From: CAYZPB01 sp964568525
Lineage (GTDB): Bacteria; Bacillota; Bacilli; Tepidibacillales; Tepidibacillaceae
NCBI GenBank assembly: GCA_964568525.1
Contig: CAZMPM010000003.1
Span: 13,487 to 77,486, forward strand
DNA length: 64,000 nt
Direction of reading: 5' to 3'
The translations under genes were made by a program, and so were the position numbers. The notes under the pieces were generated by a model that worked only from the letters and a program-made list of their open reading frames with translations, made no database searches and was not told the origin of the DNA. Position 1 is the stretch's first letter; the number at the start of each line of letters is the position of its first letter. Below, piece after piece: positions 33,697-40,789 of this stretch.

Positions 33697-33984
33697 TTAT
33701 TTCTCATCTTTAATTAATAAGAAACGTAAAACGTCTTCAGTAATTCTGAAAACCCTTTCGAGTTCAGCTACAACCTCTGTGCCTGCTGTGAAGTTAATTA
33801 GGTCATAGTAACCCTCGCGGTAATCGTTCATTTCAAACGCAATTTTTCTTTTACCCATTGCGGTGTGCTTATCAATTGTGCCACCATTATCAGTAATAAT
33901 TGCGTGAAATTTAGCGATAACCTCCTTGATTACATCTTCCTCAAGATCTGGCTTGACGATGTACATCAGTTCATATTTACGCAT
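33697..33984 (-). CDS. rpsF: 30S ribosomal protein S6
   Basis: 95-residue S6 (MRKYELMYIVKPDLEEDVI; DYREGYYDLINFTAGTEVV; FLLIKDEK), first gene of the rpsF-ssb-rpsR operon. A strong AAGGAGGTG ribosome site precedes it. The ~80-base leader between promoter and start is structured and may bind the S6:S18 pair. Confidence 0.98.
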   Translation of the reverse strand: MRKYELMYIVKPDLEEDVIKEVIAKFHAIITDNGGTIDKHTAMGKRKIAFEMNDYREGYYDLINFTAGTEVVAELERVFRITEDVLRFLLIKDEK

Positions 33985-33994
33985 TCATTTCACC

Positions 33995-34056
33995 TCCTTA
34001 TGGTCTCTAGCGGCCCTGTATCTTGTACAGAGCAAGGAGCGAGTCTGGCTCGCATT
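33995..34056 (-). promoter_or_regulatory. rpsF leader, possible S6:S18 autoregulatory element
   Basis: The RNA between promoter and rpsF holds a GCGAG/CTCGC-type hairpin, a CTGTA/TACAG hairpin and GGGCCGC just before the ribosome site. Known rpsF leaders carry a CCG motif bound by S6:S18; a CCG is present, but the fold is not verified. Confidence 0.35.
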
Positions 34057-34061
34057 TAGAA

Positions 34062-34090
34062 AGTATATCACTTTTAATTGCGCATAGCAA
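34062..34090 (-). promoter_or_regulatory. rpsF operon promoter
   Basis: TTGCTA (34090-34085), 17-base spacer, TATACT (34067-34062) on the - strand, overlapping the end of the gap after ychF. Confidence 0.6.
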
Positions 34091-34096
34091 CAAAAG

Positions 34097-35197
34097 TTAT
34101 ACGTTAAAACGAAAATGCATTACATCGCCATCTTTTACGATGTATTCTTTACCTTCAATTCTGAGCAGGCCTTTTTCCTTAGCCATAAGCATTGAACCGG
34201 CAGCTATTAAATCGTCATAGCCAACTACTTCAGCGCGAATAAAACCACGTTCAAAGTCTGTATGAATTACGCCCGCAGCTTGTGGCGCTTTGGTGCCTAA
34301 CAGTATAGTCCAGGCACGAACCTCTTGTACACCCGCTGTAAAATAGGTAATTAAGTTAAGGCGCTTGTAAGCCACTTTGATGAGTTGATCAAGACCGGAT
34401 TCCATCATTCCCATATCCGCAAGAAAACTTGCACGATCTGCTTTGTCAAGTTCAGCAATTTCTGCTTCTAACTTAGCACTTACAATAATTACTTCAGTAT
34501 CGTCCTGCTTAGCATATTCGCGAACGAGTTCAACATATTTTTGGGTTGTCGCATCATCTATTCCCGCATCGCTAACATTCGCAACATAGAGAATTGGTTT
34601 CATTGTCAAAAGAAATTGTTCTTTAAGTAACGGTTGCTCATCTTCATCATATTTCAAGCGTCGAGCAGGTATTCCTTCAGCAAGCGCATCACGAATCTTT
34701 TCTAGGAGTCTAGCCTCAATGGCAGTACGTTTATCGCCACCTTTTAGATTCTTTTTCGCACGTTCAAGACGCTTTTCGACAGATTCAAGATCGGCTAAGA
34801 CTAACTCAATGTTAACCACCTCGATGTCGCTAATTGGATCAACTTTGCCAGACACATGGATAACGTTATCATCATCAAAACAACGGACAACCATCGCAAT
34901 CGAATCTACCTCGCGAATATGTGCTAAGAATTTGTTACCTAGACCTTCACCACGGCTAGCCCCGCTAACCAGCCCTGCAATATCAACAAACTCGAATGTA
35001 GTCGGAACTACTCGTTTTGGATTAACAATATCGCTCAATCTCTGAAGACGCTCGTCCGGCACTTCAACAACGCCAACGTTTGGATCAATCGTACAGAAGG
35101 GATAGTTAGCCGCCTCAACTCCGACTTCAGTTATAGCATTAAATAAAGTAGATTTGCCAACATTTGGTAACCCAACTATTCCGGTTGTTAAAGCCAT
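34097..35197 (-). CDS. ychF: Redox-sensitive ribosome-binding ATPase YchF
   Basis: 366-residue Obg-family P-loop protein that hydrolyses ATP and binds ribosomes. G1 is GLPNVGKSTLFNAIT, the DIAGLVSGASRGEGLGN stretch is G3, the altered G4 position lies in LYVANVSD, and a C-terminal TGS domain ends DGDVMHFRFNV. It follows the DUF951 gene by three bases; the pair is conserved next to rpsF in Bacilli. Confidence 0.97.
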   Translation of the reverse strand: MALTTGIVGLPNVGKSTLFNAITEVGVEAANYPFCTIDPNVGVVEVPDERLQRLSDIVNPKRVVPTTFEFVDIAGLVSGASRGEGLGNKFLAHIREVDSIAMVVRCFDDDNVIHVSGKVDPISDIEVVNIELVLADLESVEKRLERAKKNLKGGDKRTAIEARLLEKIRDALAEGIPARRLKYDEDEQPLLKEQFLLTMKPILYVANVSDAGIDDATTQKYVELVREYAKQDDTEVIIVSAKLEAEIAELDKADRASFLADMGMMESGLDQLIKVAYKRLNLITYFTAGVQEVRAWTILLGTKAPQAAGVIHTDFERGFIRAEVVGYDDLIAAGSMLMAKEKGLLRIEGKEYIVKDGDVMHFRFNV

Positions 35198-35200
35198 TGT

Positions 35201-35410
35201 TTACTCACCTCTCTGATTCGTCTCATCTATAATAATTTGTTTAAGTTTTTTGTCAAAGTCACTTCTTGCCAAGAGTACGCTGTGTTCACATCCTGTGCAT
35301 TTAATTCTGATGTCCGCACCTAAGCGGATAATTAGCCAGCGGTTCATACCACATGGATGAGGTTTCTTCATCTCAACCAAATCATTAAGTTGATAATTTA
35401 ACTTATTCAC
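35201..35410 (-). CDS. DUF951 small zinc-ribbon-like protein
   Basis: 69 residues when started at GTG 35410, nine bases after GGAG; the longer frame from 35437 overlaps the preceding terminator. It has the family core VEMKKPHPCGMNRW, GADIRIKC and CTGCEHSVLL, with three cysteines likely to bind metal. Function unknown; it is usually encoded just before ychF, as here. Confidence 0.85.
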   Translation of the reverse strand: MNKLNYQLNDLVEMKKPHPCGMNRWLIIRLGADIRIKCTGCEHSVLLARSDFDKKLKQIIIDETNQRGE

Positions 35411-35439
35411 CGTACTCAACTCCCTCTTTGATATCATAT

Positions 35440-35465
35440 AAAAGACCTCTCCGAAAGAAGAGGTC
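35440..35465 (-). terminator. Terminator after the bactofilin gene
   Basis: GACCTCT / AGAGGTC stem with an eight-base loop followed by TTTTAT on the - strand, between the bactofilin gene and the DUF951 gene. Confidence 0.75.
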
Positions 35466-35499
35466 GCTTCTTAATGAATCATGAATAATTGTATAAGTT

Positions 35500-35997
35500 C
35501 TAAAACTTTTTCTTATCTGGATCTAAATCTTTAATATTACCATCAGTATTTTCAATGCGTATCTTTGGTTTATCGTCAAATGGTTCTTTCTCTTGCATCA
35601 CACACTGCCCTCTAAAGATAGCTCCATTTTCAATTACCAACTTAGCAACATCAACATCGCCAAGCACCTTGCCTGTTGATTTTATCTCTAATAAATTTCC
35701 AGACTTGATTTCTGCTTGAGCTCTTCCAGCTATAATAACATTATTAGCTCTTAAATGGCCAGCAACAACACCATTATCAACCACAGTGATATCTCCCTCA
35801 GTGGTCAGGCTACCATTCACTTCACCCTGATCGCCTATAAGCACATCGCCCTGTGTCGTAAGATTGCCTTTATATACTCCGTCAATTCTAATCATGCCTA
35901 TGGCTGTAATTTCGCCCTCAAATTTAGTACCCGGCCCAATGATTGTATCAAGTTGATCTCTTTTTTGCATTATTGCAGGTCGCTTATCGTTACTCAT
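35500..35997 (-). CDS. Bactofilin-type polymer-forming protein
   Basis: 165 residues. The central right-handed beta-helix (~20-125) shows the repeating Gly/hydrophobic pattern of bactofilins (GPGTKFEGEITAIGMIRIDG, GDVLIGDQGEVNGSL), flanked by short charged tails. Bactofilins self-assemble without nucleotide and scaffold cell-wall enzymes. The gene lies 18 bases after an M23 peptidase gene, the recurrent bactofilin-peptidase pairing, suggesting that it positions that enzyme. Confidence 0.9.
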   Translation of the reverse strand: MSNDKRPAIMQKRDQLDTIIGPGTKFEGEITAIGMIRIDGVYKGNLTTQGDVLIGDQGEVNGSLTTEGDITVVDNGVVAGHLRANNVIIAGRAQAEIKSGNLLEIKSTGKVLGDVDVAKLVIENGAIFRGQCVMQEKEPFDDKPKIRIENTDGNIKDLDPDKKKF

Positions 35998-36015
35998 TTT
36001 TATCCCCCTAAACTA

Positions 36016-36930
36016 TTATTTTAAATGACAAAACAGTATTACTTCGTAATGAACGTGCGGTCCAGTTGTTTTACCAGTTCGACCAACATAGGCAATGACT
36101 TCGCCCTTTCTAACATAGTCTCCCACTTTTACAGCTAACCGTGAGTTATGTGCATAAAAGGTTTCAATTCCATTTCCATGATTAATGGTTACTTGATAGC
36201 CAAAACCGTTATATCCGTAACGTGCCTCTGTAACGACTCCGTCAGCAGTGGCGTAAACTGAACTACCATGTGAGTTGGCGATATCTATTCCCGTGTGAAA
36301 CTCGCGACCACCATAGACCGGATCAATACGGTAACCATAGCTAGAGGTTATGTAGCCGTTTGTCGGGTAAATTGAAGGAATTGCAGATAGTTTGTCATTT
36401 TTGTCGCTTAATAATTCAATCATCTCATTGACTGTTATCTCTTGTTCCAGGAAGTTCTCCTTGAGACCATCAACAACTTCAATTGTGTTATAAACTGTAC
36501 TAGCTGAAAAGTTAGCTTTTCCATCAATACGTTCCAAAGCGAGCTTATTCTGTGTTGTTAAAACACTCTTAGTAGGGTCAAATTCATTAAGCCCACGCAA
36601 CTTTTCTTCAAGCGTCATTAAACCCACTGATTGTTCGGACAAAACTTTAACATCCTGATAAAGAGCTAAGAAGCGGTTTGTATATGTTTCAATGATTTCT
36701 TGATTGTTATCATTCGTTGCAGCAAGAACTTCATTTGTGTTTTTCATATTTATGTATGTGAACGCCGTTAATGAACTCGATGTCATTGTAATGATGAGCA
36801 AAACGGCCAGTACATTGAAAAGCATTGTAGGTATCTTCAATACTTTCAAACTGTGGCTACCGCTCATTTGAACCATAACACGATAGTGAGGCAGGTTTTT
36901 GTCTTTGATTTTTTGAAAAATCTCTCTCAT
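36016..36930 (-). CDS. Membrane-anchored M23 metallopeptidase
   Basis: 304 residues: one membrane helix (~35-57, FNVLAVLLIITMTSSSL), a coiled-coil-like extracytoplasmic stretch (~65-190) and an M23 domain (~198-300). The zinc motifs FHTGID and HVHYEV and the GNGIETFYAH loop are intact. It ends abruptly after the HVHYEV strand (VILFCHLK) and is slightly shorter than usual at the C-terminus. It is partnered with the downstream bactofilin gene. Confidence 0.9.
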   Translation of the reverse strand: MREIFQKIKDKNLPHYRVMVQMSGSHSLKVLKIPTMLFNVLAVLLIITMTSSSLTAFTYINMKNTNEVLAATNDNNQEIIETYTNRFLALYQDVKVLSEQSVGLMTLEEKLRGLNEFDPTKSVLTTQNKLALERIDGKANFSASTVYNTIEVVDGLKENFLEQEITVNEMIELLSDKNDKLSAIPSIYPTNGYITSSYGYRIDPVYGGREFHTGIDIANSHGSSVYATADGVVTEARYGYNGFGYQVTINHGNGIETFYAHNSRLAVKVGDYVRKGEVIAYVGRTGKTTGPHVHYEVILFCHLK

Positions 36931-36987
36931 AAGCTATTATCCAATCTATGTAAAATAAAAAACATCAAATAAACCCTAATCAGTATC

Positions 36988-37016
36988 ATTATAACTTTAA
37001 ATAAGATTTTTGTATA
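36988..37016 (-). promoter_or_regulatory. Promoter of the M23-bactofilin pair
   Basis: TATACA (37016-37011), 17-base spacer, perfect TATAAT (36993-36988) on the - strand, ~55 bases before the M23 start. Confidence 0.55.
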
Positions 37017-37064
37017 GATAGCTTTTCAACTGTATCAAACTTTTTAGATTAAAACAACAAAAAT

Positions 37065-37547
37065 CTATTTCCCGCGAGCTTTTTTGATAACAGCCTGTTC
37101 CTCAGGCGATAATTTTTGTTCACTAACGCCGCCTTGAATCAGTTTAGCATAACTATTCGAACCTGTTTGCGCATAAATACTGCTTATAACCACGCCGTCT
37201 CCATTTTCGTCAATAAAAACAACAGAGTAGCTGAGATTCTGCCCAACCTGATCAAACGCATTATAACGTAGCAACTCAACGTTTCCTTTGTATAATCTTG
37301 TTCTTGCTTTAAGCGCTCTGATTTCCTCGCCATTTTCACTAACACGTTGGGTTAAAAATTGATGAGCCTCTTTATATTGAACAATTACGTCCTCTAATTC
37401 AACAATCTCGCCACTATCAGTGAATGCATGTAGTTTTTTATTATTTCTTAATAACAAAACCGTAAGCACTACATTCCAAATTAACAACACAGCAAGTGAG
37501 CCGATAATGATTTCAAATATATAATCGAAGTTTTCTAAAAATCCCAT
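37065..37547 (-). CDS. DUF4446 membrane-anchored protein
   Basis: 160 residues: one N-terminal membrane helix (~10-32, IIIGSLAVLLIWNVVLTVLLL), then a coiled-coil-like region (~45-85) and the DUF4446 core with LLRYNAFDQVGQNLSYSVVF and NGDGVVISSIY. Function unknown; it commonly follows parB in Firmicutes, as here (24 bases after parB). Confidence 0.85.
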   Translation of the reverse strand: MGFLENFDYIFEIIIGSLAVLLIWNVVLTVLLLRNNKKLHAFTDSGEIVELEDVIVQYKEAHQFLTQRVSENGEEIRALKARTRLYKGNVELLRYNAFDQVGQNLSYSVVFIDENGDGVVISSIYAQTGSNSYAKLIQGGVSEQKLSPEEQAVIKKARGK

Positions 37548-37571
37548 TGAGTTGTTTGCCTCCCTAGCAAG

Positions 37572-38426
37572 TTATTGTTGTTTCCAAATAATGTCAATTA
37601 TCCTCTGCAAATCCTTCTCATTTATATAATCAATTTCAATTATCCCCTTCTTATCGCCGGGTTTTATCCTTACACCAGTCTTAAGTAAGCTCCGTAGTTG
37701 CTCAGTCACCGTCTGATAAGCAAGAACATCATAACTTGGTTTAGCTTTTACTTTTGTTTCACGTGAAACATCTTTTATGTTATCCTTCAGAAGCTCCTCT
37801 AATTCGCGAACACTTAATCCTTGTGCGACAACCTCTTTTGCAATTCTTAACTGTTTTTCCTCATCCTCAAGCGTAATTAATGCCCGCGCATGCCCCATAG
37901 AAAGCTCTCTGCTAGCTACTTTGTCAATAATAGCAGCCGGCAACTTCAATAAGCGAAGGTGATTGGCAACGTTTGGTCGACTAACCCCGATCCTTTTCGC
38001 CAATTCTTCTTGGGTCAGGTCGAAAGTCTGAACGATTTTGTTATAAGCATAGGCAATCTCAATTGGATTTAGATCCTCGCGCTGCAAGTTCTCAATCAAG
38101 GAAATTTCCATTACTTGCTGATCAGTAAAACTTTTAACAATTGCCGGAATCGTTGTTAAGTTGTTAGCTTTAGAGGCGCGCCATCTCCGTTCACCTGCTA
38201 CTATCTCGTAACCATTTAATGATTGGCGAACGATAATCGGCTGAATTACACCGTGTTCTTTAATGGATTCGATTAGCTCGGCTAACTGTCCTTCATCAAA
38301 AACTTTACGTGGTTGATAAGGATTCACCCGTATTCGACTAACATCCAGATCCAAAATCACATCATTCTCGTCAACTTCTATCGACGGTATGAGAGCATCT
38401 AGCCCGCGCCCTAATCTCTTACTCAT
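37572..38426 (-). CDS. parB: Chromosome-partitioning protein ParB (Spo0J)
   Basis: 284-residue CTPase clamp that loads at parS, spreads and recruits SMC. The N-terminal domain has NPYQPRKVFD and the CTP-binding GERRWRAS and ENLQREDLNPIE; a HTH follows (TQEELAKRIGVSRPNVANHLRLL) and a C-terminal dimer domain. A perfect parS (37755-37770) lies inside the gene. The start overlaps parA by eight bases. Confidence 0.97.
   Translation of the reverse strand: MSKRLGRGLDALIPSIEVDENDVILDLDVSRIRVNPYQPRKVFDEGQLAELIESIKEHGVIQPIIVRQSLNGYEIVAGERRWRASKANNLTTIPAIVKSFTDQQVMEISLIENLQREDLNPIEIAYAYNKIVQTFDLTQEELAKRIGVSRPNVANHLRLLKLPAAIIDKVASRELSMGHARALITLEDEEKQLRIAKEVVAQGLSVRELEELLKDNIKDVSRETKVKAKPSYDVLAYQTVTEQLRSLLKTGVRIKPGDKKGIIEIDYINEKDLQRIIDIIWKQQ
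37755..37770. other. parS site inside parB
   Basis: TGTTTCACGTGAAACA, a perfect 16-base palindrome identical to the ParB-binding consensus, ~9 kb from oriC. The Bacillus parB gene also contains a parS. Confidence 0.97.
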
Positions 38427-39180
38427 TTTTCATCACTTCCTTAGCAAGTTCTGTATAAGCTTCTGCACCTTTTGACTTTCCGTCATATTCTAAAATTGAC
38501 TGCCCATAACTAGGAGCCTCACTTAAACGGACGTTCCGAGTAATGATTGTTGTATAGACCTTGTCTTGAAAATATTTTTTTACCTCTTCAATGACTTGTG
38601 TCCCCAAATTAGTTCTTGCATCAAACATTGTTAGAAGAACACCCTCAATCTCTAAATTAACGTTTAAGTGCTTCTGAACTAACCTAATTGTATTTATTAA
38701 TTGGCTTAGACCCTCGAGTGCGTAATATTCGCACTGAATTGGTATTAAAACAGAGTCTGCAGCCGTTAAAGCATTAATCGTTAAGAGCCCAAGCGAAGGC
38801 GGACAATCTATAATAATATAGTCGTATTGTTCTCTGATCTCAGTCAAAGCCTTTTTCAGTCTTCTTTCACGTGACACTACTGACACAAGCTCAATTTCAG
38901 CTCCAGCCAACTGTATTGTAGCTGGAACTACCTGTAACCCCTCAACATTAACGTTATATACAGCATTCTCAATCGGCGCATCATTTACAAGCACATCATA
39001 TATATCGGTTTGAACATCGGCTTTACTAATGCCAATTCCACTAGTAGCATTTCCTTGCGGGTCAATATCAAGCAGCAGAACTTTGCGATTGTGCATCGCT
39101 AGTGCAGCACTTAGGTTGACTGATGTGGTTGTTTTACCGACACCGCCCTTTTGATTTGTGATTGCAATTACTTTTCCCAA
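38419..39180 (-). CDS. parA: Chromosome-partitioning ATPase ParA (Soj)
   Basis: 253-residue deviant-Walker ATPase that regulates DnaA and, with ParB-parS, segregates origins. The deviant Walker A is KGGVGKTTTSVNLS at the N-terminus, with DIDPQGNATSG and DCPPSLGLLT following. ATG start, 27 bases after noc; the stop overlaps parB. A three-mismatch parS-like sequence lies inside (38863-38878). Confidence 0.97.
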   Translation of the reverse strand: MGKVIAITNQKGGVGKTTTSVNLSAALAMHNRKVLLLDIDPQGNATSGIGISKADVQTDIYDVLVNDAPIENAVYNVNVEGLQVVPATIQLAGAEIELVSVVSRERRLKKALTEIREQYDYIIIDCPPSLGLLTINALTAADSVLIPIQCEYYALEGLSQLINTIRLVQKHLNVNLEIEGVLLTMFDARTNLGTQVIEEVKKYFQDKVYTTIITRNVRLSEAPSYGQSILEYDGKSKGAEAYTELAKEVMKNE

Positions 39181-39207
39181 AATATATTTCCCCCTTTCTC
39201 CACACCT

Positions 39208-40029
39208 TTATTTAGGAATACGTATCTTAAACTCATAATAATCGTCATAATCCGACTCTACAGCTTCGACACGTAAGCCAGTTCGTTCGACCATTGCCAA
39301 AGACTCTCTAATTGTATTTATTGCAATTCTAGAGTCGCGAGAAAAGGCTGATATTCGCGGCTTAATCTGTTGCCCTGGTCTTTCTCGATTCAGCAACTGG
39401 TCTACACGTTGTTCTGTCTGCTGAACATTAAGATCTTTTGCTAATATCTCTTGCAAAACCTTCTCCTGTAAAGCTTGTTCACGCAACGACAACAGTGCAC
39501 GCCCGTGACGCTCAGTAATACGCTTCTCCGAAAGAGCGATCTGCACCGACTCTGGCAAGTTCAAAAGACGAATTTTATTGCCTATTGTTGATTGTTTTTT
39601 CCCTAATTTCTGCGCTAAACTCTGCTGCGTTAAATTATTAACTTCAATCAGCTTCTGATAAGCAAGCGCTTCTTCAATTGGTGTTAAACCTTCCCGCTGT
39701 AGATTTTCAATCAAGGCAACAGATGCAATATCGGCATCAGTATATTCCTTCACTATTGCCGGCACAGTAGGTAGACCAAGTTTCATTGCCGCACGCCAGC
39801 GTCGTTCACCAGCAACAAGCTCATAGCGATTATTCATAATCCCCCGAACAATAATCGGCTGTATAATTCCATGAATTTTTATCGTTTGACAAAGCTCATC
39901 AAGGCGTTCATCATCAAAAACAGTCCGTGGTTGATACGGGTTAGGAACGATGCTTTCGATGCGAATCTGTTCAACCTTTTCCTCATTGTCTTCCTTCTGC
40001 CCTATAAATTGTGAAAATTTGTCTCTCAT
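39208..40029 (-). CDS. noc: Nucleoid occlusion protein Noc
   Basis: 273-residue ParB paralogue that binds its own sites and inhibits Z-ring assembly over the nucleoid. It has NPYQPRTVFDDERLDEL, GERRWRAAMKL, ENLQREGLTPIEEA and a HTH (TQQSLAQKLGKKQSTIGNKI). The N-terminus (MRDKFSQFIG) is the amphipathic membrane-targeting type. Assigned as Noc rather than a second ParB because it lies between rsmG and parA, the standard noc position. Start ATG 40029 is preferred over 40044, which lacks a ribosome site. A perfect parS lies upstream. Confidence 0.93.
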   Translation of the reverse strand: MRDKFSQFIGQKEDNEEKVEQIRIESIVPNPYQPRTVFDDERLDELCQTIKIHGIIQPIIVRGIMNNRYELVAGERRWRAAMKLGLPTVPAIVKEYTDADIASVALIENLQREGLTPIEEALAYQKLIEVNNLTQQSLAQKLGKKQSTIGNKIRLLNLPESVQIALSEKRITERHGRALLSLREQALQEKVLQEILAKDLNVQQTEQRVDQLLNRERPGQQIKPRISAFSRDSRIAINTIRESLAMVERTGLRVEAVESDYDDYYEFKIRIPK

Positions 40030-40058
40030 CAGATCACCATCCATTATATTTATAAAAA

Positions 40059-40074
40059 TGTTTCACGTGAAACA
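40059..40074. other. parS site between noc and rsmG
   Basis: Second perfect TGTTTCACGTGAAACA palindrome, in the short gap upstream of noc, ~6.8 kb from dnaA. Confidence 0.97.
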
Positions 40075-40075
40075 T

Positions 40076-40789
40076 TTACATTAACGGTTTCCTAGTAGGC
40101 TCACCCGGTCTGCGCGGATATTTCGCTAAGGTTTTCGTCACTTTGTCTATAATAATAAGGCTACGTTCGCCACAGTCATTGGGGAGTTGAAGCTCATAAA
40201 CGGCACTAACTTTCCCGCCTAAAATATTTATCGCCGAAGTGCCTTCGCTTAATTCCTCATCAGCTTTGCTGCCTTTCATCGCTACAAAAACTCCGCCCAC
40301 ACGAGCAAATGGCAGGGACAACTCCATTAGAACATTGAGTCGAGCCACTGCACGAGCAATGACAATGTCGTACTGCTCGCGATGTAGCTTGTCGTGAGCT
40401 AATTCCTCTGCTCGACCATGAATTAAGTAAGCATCGTCAAAACCTAATTGTTTGCAGGCCGCTTCAAGGAATATGACTCGCTTTTTTAAAGAATCAAGCA
40501 AAGTTAAATTTATAGAAGGAAAAAGAATTTTTAGCGGTATCCCAGGAAAGCCAGCCCCAGCACCTATGTCGATCACTCTTTTATTTTGAAAATCTAGATA
40601 AAACCCTGGCGTTAGCGAATCAAAAAAGTGTTTTATTAACATCTCCGCTGGATCAGTAATCGAAGTTAAATTTACATTCTTATTATACTCGATAATTAAC
40701 TGCTTGTATTCCTTAAATTGCTCAAGCTGCTGATTATTAAGTGACAAATTGTATGGCTTTAGATAATTATTCAATTCGTTCACTAGCAA
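40076..40789 (-). CDS. rsmG: 16S rRNA (guanine527-N7)-methyltransferase
   Basis: 237-residue AdoMet-dependent methyltransferase modifying G527 in the 530 loop. Cofactor motif VIDIGAGAGFPGIPLKI, then LLDSLKKRVIFLEA and DIVIARAVARLNVL. The start overlaps the end of mnmG by 23 bases. It is in the universal rnpA-to-parB block. Confidence 0.97.
   Translation of the reverse strand: MLVNELNNYLKPYNLSLNNQQLEQFKEYKQLIIEYNKNVNLTSITDPAEMLIKHFFDSLTPGFYLDFQNKRVIDIGAGAGFPGIPLKILFPSINLTLLDSLKKRVIFLEAACKQLGFDDAYLIHGRAEELAHDKLHREQYDIVIARAVARLNVLMELSLPFARVGGVFVAMKGSKADEELSEGTSAINILGGKVSAVYELQLPNDCGERSLIIIDKVTKTLAKYPRRPGEPTRKPLM

Noticed and set aside
37066..37080. Second Noc-like site near ATTTCCCGCGAG
   Set aside because: Only one half matches the palindrome.
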